Origin: Guyanagaster necrorhizus
Taxonomy: Eukaryota > Basidiomycota > Agaricomycetes > Agaricales > Physalacriaceae
NCBI RefSeq assembly: GCF_019112545.1
Contig: NW_025064894.1
Span: forward strand, 864,402-887,632
DNA: 23,231 nt
Direction: 5' to 3'
The notes below the pieces were generated by a model. It was not told where the DNA came from, ran no database searches, and saw only the letters and a list, made by a program, of their open reading frames with translations. A program made the position numbers and the translations under genes. Of this stretch, positions 20,503 to 23,231 are shown piece by piece (position 1 is the stretch's first letter; each line of letters begins with the position of its first letter).

Positions 20503-20970
20503 TGTTATGATTTTTCACTTTATTATTCCTTTTTCATGGATTAGCCCCTATTTATGCTTAGTCAGGGTGCTAGAACAAGTGCTTAAGACTGTGGGACAAG
20601 GCTTAGTCAGCACAACTAGTCTAGTCTGTCATTGTCTTTTGATGTGACAGCATTGCCTGACAATGCCTAATCATCCTTTTGTGTACTACAGCAATGCCCA
20701 GGGACAATGAGCACAATGGACCCAGAAACATACAATAAGCAGTAGTATTATTAGTTGACTGTGTATAGTATTTAAGACCACTCACTCTCACTGGTGATCC
20801 CCAGCTTCAAGCTAAAGTTTATTCTTATATTATTCTACTCTCAAGCTGATTCACTTGGCCTTGTGACATACTGATCAGACCACACATCAGTGAACTCAGT
20901 TGACTATCCAAAGTGTGAGGTAGCTTCTGTTTATCATGTGTATCTGTTCATGTGATGCTTGGATCTAACA
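20503..20970 (+). repeat. 3' LTR of element A (468 bp)
   Basis: It pairs with 1450-1896. It starts TGTTATGATTTT and ends ATCTAACA, then ATACT. It has a TATA-like box near 20764 and AGCTTCAAGCTAA at 20803-20815. By inspection it contains no CpG at all. It keeps the 21 bp missing from the 5' copy. Confidence 0.94.
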
Positions 20971-20975
20971 ATACT

Positions 20976-21460
20976 CATGAGGTAAATCACTCAAGCTAAT
21001 AGACTTTGTTGATGCTGACTATAGAGGTTGCAAAGATATCATGAGGTCAACATCTAGATATGTCTTCATGATGTCCAGTGGCCTGATATTATGGAGCTCT
21101 AAGCAACAGGCAACTATTGCATTGTCCACTATCAAGGCAAAATTCATATTCCTTACTCATGCAGCATAGCAGTTCAAGTGAATGTTTTTGTGGTTGAAGG
21201 AGGTTAGCTTAGAGCAGGAGAGGCTGGGGACACTGAAGTCTGACAACCATAGAGCAGTGTCACTTACCAATATGACTCAAAACCACTATAAGATCAAGCA
21301 TATTGACATTTGTGAGCATTATATGCAGGAGTTGGTACAGGCTGATGACATCAAGATTGAATTTATTCAAGAAAAAGTCAATGCTGCTGATTTATTCACT
21401 AAACCCCTCCACCATAACCACTACTACTGCTACCTCACTGACCTCAACATTATTGATTGA
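20976..21460 (+). pseudogene. Ty1/copia pol fragment: RNase H (broken)
   Basis: This is the C-terminal RNase H domain of the copia element whose RT lies at 79-1449. It reads FVDADYRGCKDIMRSTSRYV, ILWSSKQQATIALST and KAKFIFLTHAA, then LWLKEV, DNHRAVSLTNM, YKIKHIDICEHYM, and ends VNAADLFTKPLHH..LNIID with TGA at 21458-21460. These are the standard copia RNase H blocks, including the first catalytic Asp and the DLFTKPL ending. Stops occur at three sites before 21182; the last 92 codons are open. The reading is contiguous with the RT part once element A is removed. Confidence 0.9.
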
Positions 21461-21479
21461 CCTCCTGTGTCTGAGAGAG

Positions 21480-21725
21480 TGTTGAATTAGACATAGGATA
21501 CCCACTATGATCCTGCAATGTGTGCTGCTCTTTCCTTTATCTGTACCCTTATACTTCACACATCAGTATATATACTAGTAGAGTAGATCTGCTACCTCAG
21601 TCATTTTATCTATACTGTGCTGACTGAGGTATGTGCACTTTCTCATATACCTATATACATCTTACTTACTCACTCTCTTAGTTCTTACTTTGTTGTTTCT
21701 CTTACTCTAATAGTCTACTGCAGCA
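21480..21725 (+). repeat. Probable 3' LTR of the copia element
   Basis: A purine run GAGAGAG (21473-21479) directly precedes TGTTGAATTAG, the arrangement typical of a copia polypurine tract and LTR start, 20 bases after the pol stop. A TATA-like TATATATAC lies near 21569. The right end is uncertain: I set it at a CTGCAGCA near 21725 (length about 246), but the 5' LTR is outside the window, so neither end nor target duplication can be confirmed. Confidence 0.55.
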
Positions 21726-22420
21726 ATATTATCTGGAGTGTGAAGCAGAAAATGGTTGCCTTGTGAAAGAGTATATGAGGTCTGACTGGTCCAATGGCCA
21801 ATAATTGCATGTTCTTGTAGAGCAATGTTGTCCTGTGAAAACTACTTGAAGTCAATGACTATCAAGCTCTATGTGTGAGATAGAGAAGAAAGAGGACAAG
21901 GAAATTGCAATAATATGGACTGGCTTTATATTTCTGAGGGCAAGTGGCATTTGGTCTTTGTCATACACATTGAAGACAAGAACAAAGACAATTTTGGTGC
22001 CACTGAAGGTAAGGCCATTGTATCTTGCATAGGCAATATTCAAAGATATGTGAATGGTTCAAATTTCTTCTCATGCTTTTTGTCAAGCTGATAGAAGTTG
22101 CTTTTCTGGTCATTCACTTATGAATTGGATGCTTGATGTGCTGGGCAACTGCACCTGATGGAAAGTTGAATATATATACATTTCTTTCTACCAGATTAGT
22201 CACTCTATACCACAGTAAGAGATAATAAGCAAGTAATTACCTGATAGAGAGCCAACTCCTTCAAAGAGTATCACCTCAGTATCCAGTGGCAACTGGAGTA
22301 CTAGTGAGCCTTGTGATTAGCAGGGGAGATTTCCAGATCTGAGGGACTTGTATGATCAGTATGCTGGTAAGGGCTGGATAGAGTCCAGTCATCTGATTGG
22401 GCTAGCTGCAAATGAGCTCA
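21726..22420. other. Unassigned AT-rich spacer
   Basis: There is no convincing gene here. The longest reading frame (minus strand, 21852-22043, 63 codons) has no motif I recognise and lacks support. The stretch is as CpG-poor as the elements, so it may be older repeat debris. Confidence 0.5.
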
Positions 22421-22424
22421 TTTC

Positions 22425-22896
22425 TGTCAGGAGATGGGTTTAGCCTACTGGACCAGGCCAGCAAGCCTATTAGTCAGTAGATTGTGGAGTTAGTCAGACA
22501 CCAGGACCCATAAAGTATAAATAGCAGTACAGAGATAGGGAAAGCAGGTTTCTGACTCCCCCAGAAATGCTACCAAGTGAACAGTAAGGGTTGTGTTAAG
22601 AGCTTCAAGCCATAGACTCAATTTGAATAGTATTGTGGTGATCAGGTCACTTTGTTTTATGCAAGAACCCCAGAAAGCAACTAAAAGTTTGTGTCAGACA
22701 GTCAGAACAGACCTGAGACAGTTCAGAACAGCCAGTATTTGTGTGTAAGTTGCAACTAGGTGCATTGTATCAGTCCAGAAACTGCACCAGGCAGACTGTT
22801 TGAGATAGATTTTGTTGTGTTCAGTGACACAGACAACTTTGTCCCAGTAAACTGCAATATATATCTTTGAATTACTTCTATTGCACCCTATCAACA
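22425..22896 (+). mobile_element. Probable solo LTR E (472 bp)
   Basis: It starts TGTCAGGAGATGGG and ends CCTATCAACA, with TTTC on both sides (22421-22424 and 22897-22900). A TATA-like TATAAATAGCAG lies near 22517, about 90 bases in, as expected for an LTR. No internal domain follows, hence a solo LTR. The 4-bp duplication is short, so chance is possible. Confidence 0.5.
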
Positions 22897-22900
22897 TTTC

Positions 22901-23098
22901 ATTCTCTATATACTGAAGATCCAGGTATTACCATTCCTCCCTTGAACCACAGTGTGACTTGGTGTTAATGATTTGGTGATGTGCATCTCACACATTGTTG
23001 ACTCATTTTAGTGCCACTTCTCAGCATCTCATGCTACATATATGGGGGGAGCACAATTGGACAAGTCAATTCAGCTGAGGGGAAAATGGAGGTCATGC
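22901..23098. other. Short unassigned stretch between LTR E and LTR F
   Basis: About 200 bases with no reading frame or structure of note. A purine-rich run (GAGGGGAAAATGGAGG, ending near 23092) lies just before the F LTR. It could be a polypurine tract if F were a 3' LTR, but I see no pol sequence upstream. Confidence 0.35.
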
Positions 23099-23231
23099 TG
23101 TTGCGGGACGACACAAGTACCTGATGTCAACCTTATATAAGCACAGACAGTTTTGTCCTGAGTCGACGGTCAATTGCCTTTAAGCAATTGACCGTCGTAC
23201 TCAGGTAAGTAGTAGTCATACGTACCTCTGC
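23099..23231 (+). mobile_element. Start of a younger LTR (F), running off the window
   Basis: The sequence changes abruptly at TGTTGCGGGACGACAC: at least seven CpG occur in the last 133 bases, while the LTRs of A have none. It contains a TATA box (TTATATAAG, 23133-23141) and then a strong hairpin. A TG start and an early TATA fit an LTR, but the end, the target duplication and the element type are not visible. A promoter of a host gene is the main alternative. Confidence 0.5.
23157..23205 (+). other. Long perfect-stem hairpin at the predicted transcript start of LTR F
   Basis: The left arm CCTGAGTCGACGGTCAATTG, plus one C (23157-23177), pairs with 23184-23205 over 21 base pairs with a single bulged base, around a six-base loop CTTTAA. 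It begins about 24 bases after the TATA box, so it would form the very 5' end of the RNA. The arms are intact although they carry CpG, in keeping with a recent insertion. Confidence 0.8.

Larger units (their letters stand above)
1450..20970 (+). mobile_element. Element A: Ty3/gypsy chromovirus, interrupted by B, C and D
   Basis: A full-length but dead LTR retrotransposon, bounded by LTRs at 1450-1896 and 20503-20970 that begin TGTTATGATTTT and end CTAACA. In order it holds a self-priming PBS, gag, protease, RT, RNase H, integrase, chromodomain, polypurine tract and 3' LTR. Three later insertions split it: B at 5896-14019, C at 15227-17033 and D at 19095-20473. Subtracting them with their duplicated target bases leaves about 8198 bp. 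The host site is the copia pol relic, whose frame resumes on the far side. All coding parts carry stops, mostly TGA. Confidence 0.92.

Noticed and set aside
1450..20970. A single 19.5-kb giant retrotransposon carrying cargo genes.
   Set aside because: The extra length is fully explained by the B, C and D insertions, each with target duplications. No cargo gene remains.
21852..22043. 63-codon minus-strand frame in the spacer.
   Set aside because: No motif, no start context, AT-rich region; length is within chance.
23157..23205. Bacterial-type terminator or a terminal inverted repeat of a DNA transposon.
   Set aside because: No T-run follows the stem, the context is fungal, and the hairpin sits after a TATA box inside an LTR-like start rather than at an element end.

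Overview
The window is a nest of decayed retrotransposons. I found no intact host gene, tRNA, rRNA or CRISPR array. The chromodomain-bearing Ty3/gypsy elements, the Ty1/copia relics and the almost complete loss of CpG fit a repeat-rich fungal genome, most likely a filamentous basidiomycete (Agaricomycetes). That assignment rests on the look of the pol proteins and on CpG-directed decay; it is inference, not a database match.

Layout, oldest to youngest as far as the nesting allows. (1) A Ty1/copia element lies on + (reverse transcriptase 79-1449, RNase H 20976-21460, 3' LTR from 21480). Its 5' part is cut at position 78 by the end of another element (D-prime, on -). (2) Ty3/gypsy element A (1450-20970, + strand) is inserted in the copia element between RT and RNase H, flanked by ACACT/ATACT. 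(3) A is itself interrupted three times: by element B (5896-14019), a close relative with exact ATTTG target duplications, inside A's protease; by element C (15227-17033, CTGG duplications), inside A's RT-RNase H region; and by element D (19095-20473, TCAG duplications), between A's pol stop and its 3' LTR. Removing B, C, D and their duplicated target bases leaves A at about 8198 bp, close to the 8124 bp of B. This supports the whole reconstruction. (4) Downstream are a probable solo LTR (22425-22896) and, at the right edge, the start of a CpG-rich, apparently younger LTR (from 23099).

A and B share one architecture: LTR, a 13-nt primer-binding site complementary to the inferred transcript 5' end (Tf1-type self-priming), an unusually long gag with a hydrophobic N-terminus, a CCHC knuckle, a -1 shift into pol, then protease, RT, RNase H, integrase, C-terminal chromodomain, polypurine tract and LTR. 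Both are dead, full of in-frame stops. Many of the changes I could polarise are CpG to TpG/CpA, including Asp-to-Asn changes at catalytic sites.

The most interesting points are the self-priming signature preserved through CpG decay, the paired TG/CA swaps between LTRs, the long membrane-like gag extension, the nine-fold CTAAGTC motif inside element D, and the perfect-stem hairpin at the predicted transcript start of the right-edge LTR.
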